A stretch of DNA of 46,941 nucleotides, taken from positions 1 to 46,941 of the forward strand of contig SYDJ01000218.1 of assembly GCA_005801205.1 (NCBI GenBank), given 5' to 3'. The notes beneath the pieces are model-generated. The model worked only from the letters and a program-made list of their open reading frames with translations. It searched no databases and had not been told where the DNA came from. This DNA is from Gammaproteobacteria bacterium. Lineage in GTDB: Bacteria; Pseudomonadota; Gammaproteobacteria; Pseudomonadales; Cellvibrionaceae. Positions 1-9,732 of this stretch are shown one piece after another. Positions within the stretch are counted from its first letter, which is position 1. Every line of letters starts with the position of its first letter. A program made the position numbers and the translations under genes.

Positions 1-312
1 GTCTACTGCCGTGAGTGTGCGATAGGTGTCTTCCGAGAAATCTTCGTGGCCGTGGGTATCCAACAAATTAACAACGCGGCCCTTGTAGGGAAATTGCATC
101 ACTGATGAGGTTACCGAAATTCCGCGCTCTTGCTCCATGGTCATCCAGTCTGATTTTGCATGGGGGCCGCGCTTACCTTTTACCGAACCCGCTAATTGAA
201 TTGCATTCCCCCACAGCAATAGCTTTTCAGTTACGGTGGTTTTACCGGCATCTGGGTGAGAAATAATGGCGAAGGTGCGGCGCTTGGCGAGTTCGGTTTT
301 TAGATTAATCAT
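1..312 (-). CDS. prfC: Peptide chain release factor 3, N-terminal part (cut by window edge)
   Basis: RF3 is a translational GTPase that removes RF1/RF2 from the ribosome after termination. The visible 104 codons begin [19 protein letters not shown] at position 312 and stay open to the window edge. The P-loop is [17 protein letters not shown], followed by the switch I region with [15 protein letters not shown] and then the G3 motif [35 protein letters not shown] is typical of RF3, whereas EF-G and other relatives differ here. The residue after DT in G3 is His; in the RF3 sequences I know it is usually Pro, so this is a small oddity. The gene runs off the left edge, so its end is not visible. 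Confidence 0.93.
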   Translation of the reverse strand, partial: MINLKTELAKRRTFAIISHPDAGKTTVTEKLLLWGNAIQLAGSVKGKRGPHAKSDWMTMEQERGISVTSSVMQFPYKGRVVNLLDTHGHEDFSEDTYRTLTAVD

Positions 313-431
313 GGTGATCTACAAAAGGCTCAAAAGTAAGGTTCTATAAAAGGAGATATACGATAAAAAGGCAGCGATTATAGCCTAGTCAGCCTTTTAG
401 ATGTTGGTGTGAGCGCTGCACCTAAATAACA

Positions 432-462
432 AAGCCCTCACAAGGCTTGCTTGTGAGGGCTT
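432..462 (-). terminator. Rho-independent terminator after motAB
   Basis: Perfect 13-bp inverted repeat: AAGCCCTCACAAG (432-444) and its complement (450-462) around a 5-base loop. Read on the minus strand it is followed by a T-rich stretch. It lies 16 bases past the motB stop and faces prfC, so it probably ends the motAB transcript. Confidence 0.8.
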
Positions 463-477
463 CAGAGTAGCGGTCAA

Positions 478-1470
478 TTAGCGCTTAGCGTCAATAGCTG
501 CATCGACTTCTTTTTGGGTCATAATATGAGGCTTGGGCTCGGCAATGTCAGTCGATTTAAGTAAATCGTTTGAATTAATACCCGTACCACCATTACTAAG
601 TGCATCTGCTACTGCCTTTTTCAACACAATAATCGCAATACGACGATTGATGGGCGCATCGGGTGCATCGGGCACCAAGGGTGCAGCGGAGCCCATACCT
701 TGCACTGTAGCAACCTTGCCATCAGGGAAGCCTCCTTGTACCAAGGCGCGACGCGCTGAATTGGCGCGGTCTGCCGATAGTTCCCAGTTGGTATAGGTTG
801 CACCAGCGCCGTAGGCGGTCGCGTCGGTATGCCCCGTCACGCTGATTTTGTTTTGCACCTTGTCTAACAAAGGGGCTAAGGATTTAAGCACATCTTCAAT
901 ATAGGGTTTCATACGTGCGCTGCCCACATCAAAACCGGGGCGCTGATCTTTATCCACAATTTGAATGCGCAAACCTAGTGCTGTGAGGTCAATTAATATC
1001 TGATCTTTCATCTGCTGAAAAATGGGGTCTTCATTGATTTCTTCTTGCACCTGAGCCTGCAATTCTTCCAATTGTTCTTTTTCAACGCGCTCTAGTTCTT
1101 TTTTCAACTTGGCTTCAGAAATTTCCTCTGCAGTTTGGGGCTGAGTATTTTCTTCTGAATTAACCTGATCGCTCTTTTGCTCGTCTTGCGGTTCTTCCGA
1201 GTGCGCCTCAGGCTGAGGTTGATCCATCTGAATAAGACCTGGGCTAGCACCTCCCTCACCTATCGCATACTCACTACCAGGATCATTAAAATAGCCTGAA
1301 ATCGCTTTTTGCTCTTCTTTTGAGGTACTGCCTAAAAGCCACATAAGCATAAAAAACGCCATCATCGCCGTCATAAAGTCGGCCAAGGCCACCTTCCAGC
1401 CACCGCCGTGATGGCCGTGCCCATGACCTTTTTTCTTAATAATAATGATCGATTGGGTACCCTTCTCCAT
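478..1470 (-). CDS. motB: Flagellar motor stator protein MotB
   Basis: MotB anchors the stator to peptidoglycan and forms the ion channel with MotA. The 330-residue protein has a His/Lys-rich cytoplasmic start (KKKGHGHGHHGGGWK), then one membrane helix at about residues 29-49 carrying the channel aspartate in ALADFMTAMMAF (Asp31). A long acidic, Glu/Gln-rich linker runs from about 55 to 160. A C-terminal OmpA/MotB peptidoglycan-binding domain covers about 165-285 and includes ISVTGHTDAT and the LSADRANSARRAL helix. It starts 12 bp after the motA stop, so the two are cotranscribed. The spacing and the GHGHGHH start are typical of proton-type MotB in gammaproteobacteria. Confidence 0.95.
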   Translation of the reverse strand: MEKGTQSIIIIKKKGHGHGHHGGGWKVALADFMTAMMAFFMLMWLLGSTSKEEQKAISGYFNDPGSEYAIGEGGASPGLIQMDQPQPEAHSEEPQDEQKSDQVNSEENTQPQTAEEISEAKLKKELERVEKEQLEELQAQVQEEINEDPIFQQMKDQILIDLTALGLRIQIVDKDQRPGFDVGSARMKPYIEDVLKSLAPLLDKVQNKISVTGHTDATAYGAGATYTNWELSADRANSARRALVQGGFPDGKVATVQGMGSAAPLVPDAPDAPINRRIAIIVLKKAVADALSNGGTGINSNDLLKSTDIAEPKPHIMTQKEVDAAIDAKR

Positions 1471-1482
1471 ACTCAGCTAACC

Positions 1483-2337
1483 TTATTTTTTAGCTCGATA
1501 TTGCTCTTCCAGCTCTTTAAAGCTAGGGCGAACACTGTGATAAAGTACCTTGCGCCCGAACTCGACAGCAATTTGTGGCGGAACACCATTCATGGAGGCG
1601 ACCATACAAGCCTTAATACAATTATAGAAATGCGCTTCATCGCGATTCTTATGGCTGAGATACATACCAAAAGGACCAATAAAACCGTAGGCGAACAAAA
1701 TACCTAAAAGCGTGCCTACCAAAGCCGCTGCAACGTGGTGACCTAACACATCGGGCGGGCCACCAAGACTGCCCATGGTGATTACAATCCCCAATACGGC
1801 CGCCACAATACCAAAGCCGGGCAGACCATCTGCCGCACCTGTAATCGCTGCAGGAACCAGCGCCTGTTCTTGATGATGCCCCTCTAACTCTTGATCAATA
1901 AGCGCCTCCAGTTCATGGGGTGCCATATTGCCCGCAACCATAATGCGCAAATAATCACAGATAAACTCAACCGCGTGATGATCTTTGAGAATTGAAGGAT
2001 AGTTAGAAAAAATGGGGCTAGCTTCAGGCTCCTCAATATCACCCTCAATCGCCATTAAACCTTCGCGACGGGTTTTATTGAAAATATCGTATAGGAGAGT
2101 CAACAAATCCAAGTAGAGCGCTTTTTTATATTTTGAGGGAGTCATCAGAGCTCCCGCCGATTTAACCACCCCAATACTGACCGAAAGTGGGTTACCAATA
2201 ATCATTGCGCCTAGCGATGCACCACAGATAATTAAGACTTCTAATGGCTGAAATAAAGCCATTACCTTGCCACCGGCCAAGACAAATCCGGTGATCATAC
2301 AACCAAAAATGACGACAATCCCAATAATAATATTCAC
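1483..2337 (-). CDS. motA: Flagellar motor stator protein MotA
   Basis: MotA forms the membrane part of the torque-generating stator. The 284-residue product begins MNIIIGIVVIFGCMITGFVLAGG and has four hydrophobic segments: two at the N-terminus and two after the cytoplasmic loop, around TGAADGLPGFGIVAAVLGIV and VGTLLGILFAYGFIGPFG. The cytoplasmic loop carries the charged residues expected to contact FliG. The start is a GTG codon, chosen because GGGGAG lies seven bases upstream. The gene is followed directly by motB. No other flagellar gene is in the window, which is common because stator genes often lie apart from the flagellar clusters. Confidence 0.95.
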   Translation of the reverse strand: MNIIIGIVVIFGCMITGFVLAGGKVMALFQPLEVLIICGASLGAMIIGNPLSVSIGVVKSAGALMTPSKYKKALYLDLLTLLYDIFNKTRREGLMAIEGDIEEPEASPIFSNYPSILKDHHAVEFICDYLRIMVAGNMAPHELEALIDQELEGHHQEQALVPAAITGAADGLPGFGIVAAVLGIVITMGSLGGPPDVLGHHVAAALVGTLLGILFAYGFIGPFGMYLSHKNRDEAHFYNCIKACMVASMNGVPPQIAVEFGRKVLYHSVRPSFKELEEQYRAKK

Positions 2338-2588
2338 GCAAAAACTCCCCTCTCTAATCTTTCTAGCACCCAGTCCGCTTTGAGTATAGGTTGTATCGCT
2401 TGAGGTTCAAGGCAAAAGACTTAGCAAATGCTATTGGCGTCAAAGAGCACATTTAGCACCACAACAACGCCTAAATTTTCACCAAAACGAATGAATCCTC
2501 ACAAGAGACTTTAGTCAAAATACATTTTATAGTGGCGCAAGTATCGCGAGCAGACACCAACGTACACATTAGCGACAAAGGTAAGTTT

Positions 2589-2894
2589 ATGAAAATTGAT
2601 GATTTGACCCCGGAGCTGCAAACTCAACTTGAAGCAGCAGTACTCAAACGCCTAATTGCACATTTAGATACACGCAGCGATGTGCAAAATATCGACTTGA
2701 TGAATATGGCCGGTTTTTGCCGCAATTGCCTGAGCAAATGGTATCTAGCCGCTGCGCAAGAACAACATATCGCACTCGAGTATGAAGATGCCCGTGAGCG
2801 AATTTATGGCATGCCCTATGAGACCTGGAAACAGCAGCATCAAAAAGAAGCATCGCAAGAACAATTGGCAACGTTTAATACACGCAAAGAATAA
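2589..2894 (+). CDS. DUF1244 family protein
   Basis: A 101-residue soluble protein. The stretch DVQNIDLMNMAGFCRNCLSK, followed by WYLAAAQE and then YGMPYETWK, matches my memory of the DUF1244 family, a short proteobacterial family without a firmly assigned role. Two cysteines in GFCRNCL form a CxxC-like pair (CRNC). I chose the ATG at 2589 over a GTG at 2532 because the family normally begins close to this point and the extra 19 residues have no resemblance to it. The gene converges on the large sensor kinase with only 13 bp between the two stops. Confidence 0.85.
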   Translation: MKIDDLTPELQTQLEAAVLKRLIAHLDTRSDVQNIDLMNMAGFCRNCLSKWYLAAAQEQHIALEYEDARERIYGMPYETWKQQHQKEASQEQLATFNTRKE

Positions 2895-2907
2895 AAAAGC
2901 GTCACTG

Positions 2908-5900
2908 CTAAATAATTATGGAAGATTCAATGTTAATGACACCCGCTGCCGCCAATGAAATTAAACTATCACTAACAGCGGGGTTCACTCGCTCATCGTC
3001 ACAACTATTGGATGCAACCACATTAACCCAGCCATTGCGCCCGTGATTTTTAGCCAAATAAAGTGCGCGATCTGCTGTATCAACGACCTGTTCCCATGTC
3101 ATGGCAGTCGGCTTAGCGGCATAAAATGGATAGGCCGCCATTCCGATGGAACAAGTTTTAAAGATTTTCTGACCATTACCAAGATCAAATTCAAACTGTT
3201 CAACTTTTTGGCGAATCCGCTCGGCTAATTCAGGCACTTCACTGCGATTACAGTAGCGCACCACAATTAAAAATTCTTCACCGCCCCACCGCACCAAATA
3301 ATCAGATTCACGCAGCGTCATTTTTAAGAGCTGACTCAATTGCTCCAGTAATTTATCGCCTGCACCATGACCATAGGTATCGTTCACTGATTTAAATAAA
3401 TCTATATCAAGCAACATAAACATTAAATCTTGCTCGTTGGGCGGAGCCAATATCAAGGCGTGACCTATTTGGCTATTCAACCAGTCGTTATAACTGCGTT
3501 CGACAATAGCAATGTCCGCCAATATAGATTCATTTAAAAAACGACGGTTATTTAAGCCCGTGAGAGGATCGGTCAAACTCGCCTCTTCCAGCTTTTCATA
3601 CGCAACCTCTAAGTCTTGTTGCGCCTGTTTTAACACCACATTACTGGCGTTCAACTCTGCAGTGCGCTCGGCTACTTTTTTATCCAAATTGCGCATTACA
3701 TCATGCAGTTGTAAATGTGTAGCCACACGAACCACTAAGACTTCTTTGGCGATGGGCTTGACCATAAAATCATTCGCGCCCGCTTCAAAACCCATCACCA
3801 AATCATTCATTTGACTACGCGCAGTTAATAAAATAATAGGCAACTCATGCGCAGGATACTTTTCACGCAACACTTTGCAGGCCTCATAGCCAGAAATGCG
3901 AGGCATCATAATATCCATTAGCACTAAATCGACACGTTCAAGCTCTATTACCTCAAAGGCTTTCTCGGCGCAATCTGCTTCGACAATATGGTAGCCATCT
4001 GCCGCTAAATAATTGGCAATAACTCTACGGTTAATTAAATCATCATCCACAATTAATATAGTATTTTTCTGCAATTCATTTTTGCCGCCCACGTCAACGG
4101 CAACATAGGGCTCGGCCTTAACCGACGACTGCGCATAAATATATTTTGTATCGAGCGTTGCGGGCAAATCATAGCTAGTGGGCAAGGTAAAATAAAATGT
4201 TGAGCCTATACCCAAGACAGATTCCACCCAAATCTTTCCACCATGCAACTCTATCAATTGTTTAGTGACAGACAAACCTAAACCTGCACCGCCTTGGGCA
4301 CGATTAATACCGCCTTCCAATTGCGTAAAGCTTTCAAAAATATCATTTATGCGATCAGCTGGGATTCCAGTGCCTGTATCGCCCACTTCAATTTGCAAAA
4401 AATCATTTACCACAGATGCAGATACATTAATAACACCACGATCGGTAAACTTGATCGCATTGCCAATCAGGTTGTGCAGTATTTGCATCACCCGATCTTC
4501 ATCCGCATAGGCCGACGTTAAATACTTGGGAATATTATTGGCAAAAATAACCGCCTTATTGGCAACCAAGGGTTTTGAAAGCGTAAACACAACGTCCACC
4601 AGTACCCGTATATCTATCGATTTTTTATTGAGCGTGATGCCTTTATTTTTTAATTGTGAGAAATCCAAAATATCATTAACTAAACTCGCCAAGCGTTTGC
4701 CGCTATCCGCAATTAAAGAGAGATGATATTTCATTTGGGGCGACACATCGCCGGCGACACCATCACGCAATGATTCTGCCAAACCAATAATACCATTGAG
4801 CGGCGTGCGCAATTCATGGGACGTATTTGCCAAGAACTCATCTTTCAATTTATCAATCTGTGTTAAACGCTTAACAACAGTGCGTTCCTGCTCCAATTTT
4901 TCAAAATGAAATGAGAGTTTCAATCGCTGCACATGAAAAAACCAATAAATCAGCCCTAAGATCAACACGCCATACATTAAATAAGCCCACCACGTGCGCC
5001 AGTAAGGTGGCAAGATAATTATTTGCAAACTCGCTGGGTAAGGACTCCAGACACCATCGTTATTCGCACCTTTAACTTCAAATATATAGGTGCCAGGATT
5101 TAAGTTAGTGTAGGTGGCAGAGCGTTTTGTACCTACAAAATTCCAATTATCCTCAAAGCCCAGTAGCCTATAGGCATAGTGATTATCCTCAACATGATGA
5201 AAACTAAGCGCCGTAAACTCCAGCGTAAACACAACATCTTTATGCGTGAGAGTAATGCTTGAGGTTGACTCAATAGATTTATTAAGCGGTGAGTTAAGCC
5301 CATTAATTTCAGCCGTCTTATTGCCAAGCTGTAAATGTGTGATGACCATATTCGGCGCATAGGTATTACTTTTTATATCTTTGGATTTAAACAGCGTAAA
5401 GCCTTTGCTGCTACCCATTAAAACGTCGCCTGCCTGAGTCAAAAGCGCCGCATTGCGATTATACAAATTGTCGGCTAAACCATGATGCTTATCAAAATTC
5501 CGAAAAGTGCGCTTCTGCAAGTCAAGCAGTGAAATACCTTTCTGGGTGCCTAACCAGAGGTTGCCTTTTTCATCTTCAGTAATACCGCCTACCACATTGT
5601 CGGCCAAGCCATCTTTGGTCGTAAAGGCCGTGAATTTTTGAGTGGCGCGATCAAATAAGTTGAGGCCACCGCCTTCAGTACCGATCCATAAGTTACCGCG
5701 TTTATCTTCATAAATCGTTAGTACAAAATCGGCACTGATACTATTCACATCTAATGCATTGTGTTGGTAGCGTGTGAATATTTTTTTATCACGATTAAAT
5801 AAATACAAGCCCCGAATTGAACCCAACCATAAATTATGCTTTTTATCCTCGTATACAACTTTGGAATAAAGCACTTTATCGCCATCCAATAATTCGGGCG

Positions 5901-7389
5901 GAGGTAAAAAATATTCAAACTTTTGCGTTTCATTATCAAAACTATTCAGCCCTTCTTCGGTGGCCATCCAGAGTTTTTGTTGGTGATCTTCAATCACTGA
6001 CCACACCTCTCGACCCCGCAAGCTATGCGGATTATTGCGATCAGGCAAGAAGCGTGAAAACTCAAATGTTTTTGTATTCAGTACATTTAAACCGCCAGAA
6101 AAAATACCCAGCCAAAGTTTGTTATTACTGGATGTTGCAATAGACAAAATAGTGCTGCCACTTAAACTTTTTGGGTTTTGTTCATCATGACTAAAGCGAG
6201 TCACCTTATTCGTATTTCGGTTGACGTAATTCAACCCATAACCGGTGCCCACCCAAAGATTGCCGCGCTCATCTTCTGCAACGGAGGAGACACCGCCATC
6301 AGTAATGCTATTCGCGTTGTTAGAGCTGTAGCCATAGTTATTAAATGCCGATGCCTGCAGATCAACCCTATCAATACCGGAAGGAAAATAGCCCAGCCAG
6401 ATATCACCTGAGCGATCTTCAAAAATTTCATTAACAACGTAATTACCAGGGCTTGCTGCATCCATATCGCTGTAAGCATAGCGATTAAAATAGTCGCTAT
6501 GCGCGGAGCGCAGGTGCACATGACTGCCATCGCCCACCCAGAGATTGCTGTTGCGATCTACCAACATGGACCATACCGTTGCGCCCTTCTCGGATGAATC
6601 ATGATTTATTTTAATAAACTCGCGCTTGTTCGCATCAAACTGATACAAACCGTCGCCATAGGTAGCCGCCATTACATTGTTGTCACTATCAACATACAGG
6701 CGGCGCGTATCATTAAAGCCATGAGCATTTGGAAGACTTGGGTCGCGCATAAAATGTTCAAATTGGCGAGTCGCTGGAACATAACGACTAATACCATAGG
6801 CTTGATAAGCAACCCAGATGTTGCCGTCTTGATCGTCCACCACCGACCACACAGCTTGACTGGTTTCGTTAGTTTTTTTTAATGAATTGTTTTCAATTTT
6901 TTCAGCGGCAAACGTATTGCGATCAAAACCAAACAGGCCGCCTCGCGTACCCAACCACATTTGGCCCATGCGATCTTCATGTATCGAATAGACATCGTTG
7001 GTGCTTGCATTAGCTGAAATAGTAATACGTTTAAAACTATGCTGACGCGGGTCAAATAAATTAATGCCACTGCGCGTGGCAACCCACAGGGTGCCATCGC
7101 GCGCCACGCAAATACGGTTGATGTAGCTGTGGCTTATACTGTTAGGGTCTTGGTCATCGTGACGAAAAAAAAGAAGGCCGTATCCATCGTAACGCGCCAA
7201 ACCATTAGCGCCGCCAAACCACATAAACCCCTGGGCATCTTGCGCGATAGCGTTGATATAACCTAAACCGGCAATTTCGGTGGGAAGGAGATGTTTAAAA
7301 ATTAAGCGGGGGGAGTGTTGCTCACTCTTCATAGGCTGCGCAAACGCAGAGAGAGCAAGCAATGATAGCAACCAAATAAAATATCGCAT
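2908..7389 (-). CDS. Propeller-type hybrid sensor histidine kinase with REC and C-terminal GGDEF diguanylate cyclase
   Basis: A 1493-residue, probably inner-membrane signalling protein. I start it at the ATG at 7389, where MRYFIWLLSLLALSAFAQ gives a clear signal peptide; the open frame continues 65 codons further but that part looks non-coding. Residues about 35-700 hold repeated two-component-regulator-propeller blades (pattern GNLWVGT.GGLNLFD). A Y_Y_Y-like domain (YAYRLLGFEDNW) follows at about 700-790, then a membrane helix near 805-825. HisKA has the phospho-acceptor His in HELRTPLNG near 857. HATPase shows NLIGNAIKF, DTGTGI and GGAGLGL. REC has its Asp in LMDIMMP near 1159. A terminal GGDEF domain has an intact GGEEF near 1369. 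Propeller kinases of this kind often end in AraC; here the output should be c-di-GMP synthesis. The ligand is unknown. Confidence 0.92.
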   Translation of the reverse strand: MRYFIWLLSLLALSAFAQPMKSEQHSPRLIFKHLLPTEIAGLGYINAIAQDAQGFMWFGGANGLARYDGYGLLFFRHDDQDPNSISHSYINRICVARDGTLWVATRSGINLFDPRQHSFKRITISANASTNDVYSIHEDRMGQMWLGTRGGLFGFDRNTFAAEKIENNSLKKTNETSQAVWSVVDDQDGNIWVAYQAYGISRYVPATRQFEHFMRDPSLPNAHGFNDTRRLYVDSDNNVMAATYGDGLYQFDANKREFIKINHDSSEKGATVWSMLVDRNSNLWVGDGSHVHLRSAHSDYFNRYAYSDMDAASPGNYVVNEIFEDRSGDIWLGYFPSGIDRVDLQASAFNNYGYSSNNANSITDGGVSSVAEDERGNLWVGTGYGLNYVNRNTNKVTRFSHDEQNPKSLSGSTILSIATSSNNKLWLGIFSGGLNVLNTKTFEFSRFLPDRNNPHSLRGREVWSVIEDHQQKLWMATEEGLNSFDNETQKFEYFLPPPELLDGDKVLYSKVVYEDKKHNLWLGSIRGLYLFNRDKKIFTRYQHNALDVNSISADFVLTIYEDKRGNLWIGTEGGGLNLFDRATQKFTAFTTKDGLADNVVGGITEDEKGNLWLGTQKGISLLDLQKRTFRNFDKHHGLADNLYNRNAALLTQAGDVLMGSSKGFTLFKSKDIKSNTYAPNMVITHLQLGNKTAEINGLNSPLNKSIESTSSITLTHKDVVFTLEFTALSFHHVEDNHYAYRLLGFEDNWNFVGTKRSATYTNLNPGTYIFEVKGANNDGVWSPYPASLQIIILPPYWRTWWAYLMYGVLILGLIYWFFHVQRLKLSFHFEKLEQERTVVKRLTQIDKLKDEFLANTSHELRTPLNGIIGLAESLRDGVAGDVSPQMKYHLSLIADSGKRLASLVNDILDFSQLKNKGITLNKKSIDIRVLVDVVFTLSKPLVANKAVIFANNIPKYLTSAYADEDRVMQILHNLIGNAIKFTDRGVINVSASVVNDFLQIEVGDTGTGIPADRINDIFESFTQLEGGINRAQGGAGLGLSVTKQLIELHGGKIWVESVLGIGSTFYFTLPTSYDLPATLDTKYIYAQSSVKAEPYVAVDVGGKNELQKNTILIVDDDLINRRVIANYLAADGYHIVEADCAEKAFEVIELERVDLVLMDIMMPRISGYEACKVLREKYPAHELPIILLTARSQMNDLVMGFEAGANDFMVKPIAKEVLVVRVATHLQLHDVMRNLDKKVAERTAELNASNVVLKQAQQDLEVAYEKLEEASLTDPLTGLNNRRFLNESILADIAIVERSYNDWLNSQIGHALILAPPNEQDLMFMLLDIDLFKSVNDTYGHGAGDKLLEQLSQLLKMTLRESDYLVRWGGEEFLIVVRYCNRSEVPELAERIRQKVEQFEFDLGNGQKIFKTCSIGMAAYPFYAAKPTAMTWEQVVDTADRALYLAKNHGRNGWVNVVASNSCDDERVNPAVSDSLISLAAAGVINIESSIII

Positions 7390-7609
7390 ACACCGGCAAC
7401 AAGCACGATTGCCAAGTATAAAACTCTTGCGTACACCCTCGGATGTCAATTGATTTACTCTCCATTTTCTACGCTGTTGAGTCGTGACATAAAACCCGAG
7501 GATGCACTTTTCGTATTCATTAGCGCTTAGCGTCAAACCAAGCAGCTGTAAAAAATCAAACCAATATCCTTTTGAGTTACGCATCTGCCATTGAAGACAC
7601 TAGCTGCCA

Positions 7610-7653
7610 TTTATTTAATTGATAGCCACTTTTTATTTAATTGATAGCTACTT
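7610..7653. repeat. Tandem 22-bp duplication over a stop codon
   Basis: Two head-to-tail 22-bp units (7610-7631 and 7632-7653) differ at one base (GATAGCCACTT versus GATAGCTACTT). The second unit contains the last codons and stop of the SMP-30-like gene on the minus strand; the first repeats them just beyond that stop. It looks like a recent slippage or tandem duplication. Confidence 0.85.
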
Positions 7654-8485
7654 TATAAGCGGTCACTGAGTTTTTAAGGAAATTAGGAACATAGAGCGTT
7701 TGAGTCACGCTATCAAAACCAATATCAGCAGTATTAACACCTTCTTTTTGGCTATCTAACAATAGCTCAACCTTACCACTGAGATGAACGTAATAAAGTA
7801 GACCCGCCCAACAGGACAATAAAAAATCGCCTTTATTAATAGATTCAACGCCATCGATTCCCTGCGCAAAACCCGAGGCAATATCTAAACGGTTTTTACT
7901 GCTATCAATCAAGTATAAATGCGTGCCAGCACCCACAACTAAGTTGGAGCCAATGGCTTTAAGCCCATTAACATTTTCAATTTTGGCAACATACTCACTC
8001 AACACATTATTGGCGTAGCGATGTATTTTCCCCGTTTTCATATCTGACACAAAAATGGTGCCTTTGGAATCCACGGTGACGTCATTTAAAAAGATCGCAC
8101 CCGGCACCGTAATTTTCTTCTCTATCTCTGCCGATTTAATATTGATAACCACCAGCTCATCAACATCGGCGACATATAACTTGCCATCAAAGTGCGCCAT
8201 GCCCTTGGGCGCATGTAAACCTGTAACCCAATTGACGTCATCTAATTCGCCCTTGAAGCTCATTTTTGCGATGCCGCCTTTGCCATCTTTGGTATTAGGT
8301 TCACCATCAATTTGCGATACCAGCAAAAAGTTAGCTTTGCCATTGCGATAGACCAGTACCGACTCAGGTACACTCACGCCTTCAGTAAGCCATAAAGGCT
8401 CTAAGCTTGGCGCTGCACTCGCAGTGGAAATCATGGCCAAACAACTGAATATAAAACCAAACCTTAGTGTTTTTAGATTTACCAT
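7637..8485 (-). CDS. Secreted SMP-30/gluconolactonase-like beta-propeller protein
   Basis: A 282-residue protein with a signal peptide of about 24 residues ending in ISTASA, so it is exported. The body shows propeller strands typical of SMP-30/NHL-type folds: GMAHFDGKLYVADVDELVVI, FLNDVTVDSKGTIFVSDMKT, NGLKAIGSNLVVGAGTHLYL and ADIGFDSVTQTLYVPNF. The LNDVTVDSKG..VSD pattern resembles the metal-site strand of SMP-30/gluconolactonase proteins, but substrate and activity cannot be assigned. I start at the ATG at 8485 because GAGGTG lies six bases upstream; an in-frame GTG three codons earlier overlaps that site. It is divergent from the LacI-type regulator of the nag cluster and could share its promoter region. 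Confidence 0.75.
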   Translation of the reverse strand: MVNLKTLRFGFIFSCLAMISTASAAPSLEPLWLTEGVSVPESVLVYRNGKANFLLVSQIDGEPNTKDGKGGIAKMSFKGELDDVNWVTGLHAPKGMAHFDGKLYVADVDELVVINIKSAEIEKKITVPGAIFLNDVTVDSKGTIFVSDMKTGKIHRYANNVLSEYVAKIENVNGLKAIGSNLVVGAGTHLYLIDSSKNRLDIASGFAQGIDGVESINKGDFLLSCWAGLLYYVHLSGKVELLLDSQKEGVNTADIGFDSVTQTLYVPNFLKNSVTAYKVAIN

Positions 8486-8650
8486 AGTGAACACCTCATT
8501 GTGCGGAACTGACCGAACGCACTCGTTAATAACACAGGCTTATGAGCAGCACAGCTCGAACTTAACATGAGTCTAGCCTAGCGCAAACTGCTTTACATTA
8601 CCTTGCGCAATTTAATACTCTTGCAGGTTACTACCACAAGACATAACTCT

Positions 8651-9676
8651 ATGAAACCCACTATTAAAGATGTTGCCAAGCTCGCTGGTGTTTCCTTCAA
8701 AACCGTATCGCGCGTTGTTAATAAAGAAGGAACCGTCGGCCAAGACTTGCAAGAAAAGGTTATGAAGGCGATAAAAGAGCTGAATTACCAGCCTAACCTC
8801 TCCGCTCGACTATTGCGCGGCACAGCATCATCCATTGGTTTCATTTACGATAACCCCAACAGCAACTACGTGATTGATATGCAGCGCGGGATTCTGGGTG
8901 AGTGCCATCGCCAAGGTTATGAGCTGGTAATCCACCCCTGCGAGGCCAAATCCAAAACCATTATTGATGAAATTATCGGTATGGTTGATCGCAGCCGCGT
9001 GGGCGGTTTAGTGCTCACGCCACCCGTTTCGGAAATGCCAGAAGTATTAAGCGTGCTCAATAAACGCAAACTCAAATACGTGCGGATTCTCTCTGGCGCT
9101 AATCCGCCCGATACTATTTCGCCTTGCGTCTTCATTGATGACCGCACAGCAGCTTACAAAATCACCCAATACCTCATCGATTTAGGCCACAAAGCAATTG
9201 CTTTTTTAGGCGGCGATGAAGCGCATAAATCCAGCACTGAACGTATGGAAGGTTACAAAGCCGCGCTTAAAGACAACAAAATCGCGATAGATAAAAAACT
9301 CATTGTCGGCGGCGAATACTCGTTTGAATCTGGCGTTAAGCGCACTCGCCAATTGCTCAACGGCCCCACAAAACCCACTGCTGTATTCGCTTGTAATGAT
9401 GAAATTGCAGCAGGCACTCTGTTTGCTGCACGCATTCAAGGCGTGGAAGTGCCGCAACAATTATCCATTGTCGGCTTTGAGGATTCGCCATTCTCTCGCC
9501 AAGCTTGGCCGAATTTGACCACTGCTCAGCAGCCCATTCGCACTATCGCCCAACGCGCCACGTCACTCTTGATTGAAGTGATGAAACATGGCGAGAAAAG
9601 CGTGGAAAGCGAGGGCTTTTACCCAGAGCTCATTGTGCGCGATTCGACTTGCCCAGTGGCTAGCAGAAAGGGCTAG
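8651..9676 (+). CDS. LacI-family transcriptional regulator, likely NagR/NagQ-type regulator of GlcNAc use
   Basis: A 341-residue LacI/GalR regulator. The N-terminal helix-turn-helix reads IKDVAKLAGVSFKTVSRVVN (residues 4-23), followed by the hinge LNYQPNLSARLLRG. The sugar-binding domain then includes GGLVLTPPVS, IDDRTAAYKITQYLIDLGHK, FACNDEIAAGTLFAAR and VGFEDSPFSRQAWPNLTT. The ATG at 8651 begins one residue before the conserved HTH region, so it is preferred over an upstream GTG. The next two genes deaminate and deacetylate GlcNAc-6-P, which points to a NagR-type role. The inducer (GlcNAc-6-P or GlcN-6-P) is inferred from context. Its probable operator lies at 9762-9773, between this gene and nagB-II. 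Confidence 0.85.
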   Translation: MKPTIKDVAKLAGVSFKTVSRVVNKEGTVGQDLQEKVMKAIKELNYQPNLSARLLRGTASSIGFIYDNPNSNYVIDMQRGILGECHRQGYELVIHPCEAKSKTIIDEIIGMVDRSRVGGLVLTPPVSEMPEVLSVLNKRKLKYVRILSGANPPDTISPCVFIDDRTAAYKITQYLIDLGHKAIAFLGGDEAHKSSTERMEGYKAALKDNKIAIDKKLIVGGEYSFESGVKRTRQLLNGPTKPTAVFACNDEIAAGTLFAARIQGVEVPQQLSIVGFEDSPFSRQAWPNLTTAQQPIRTIAQRATSLLIEVMKHGEKSVESEGFYPELIVRDSTCPVASRKG

Positions 9677-9732
9677 CAGAGAAAAACTCCAACCATTATT
9701 GCCAAGCCATCTAGGAAAAATTAGCTTTTTGC

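Noticed and set aside
7390-7584. 65-codon upstream extension of the propeller kinase
   Set aside because: It would place polar residues before a clear signal peptide and has no homology-like features.
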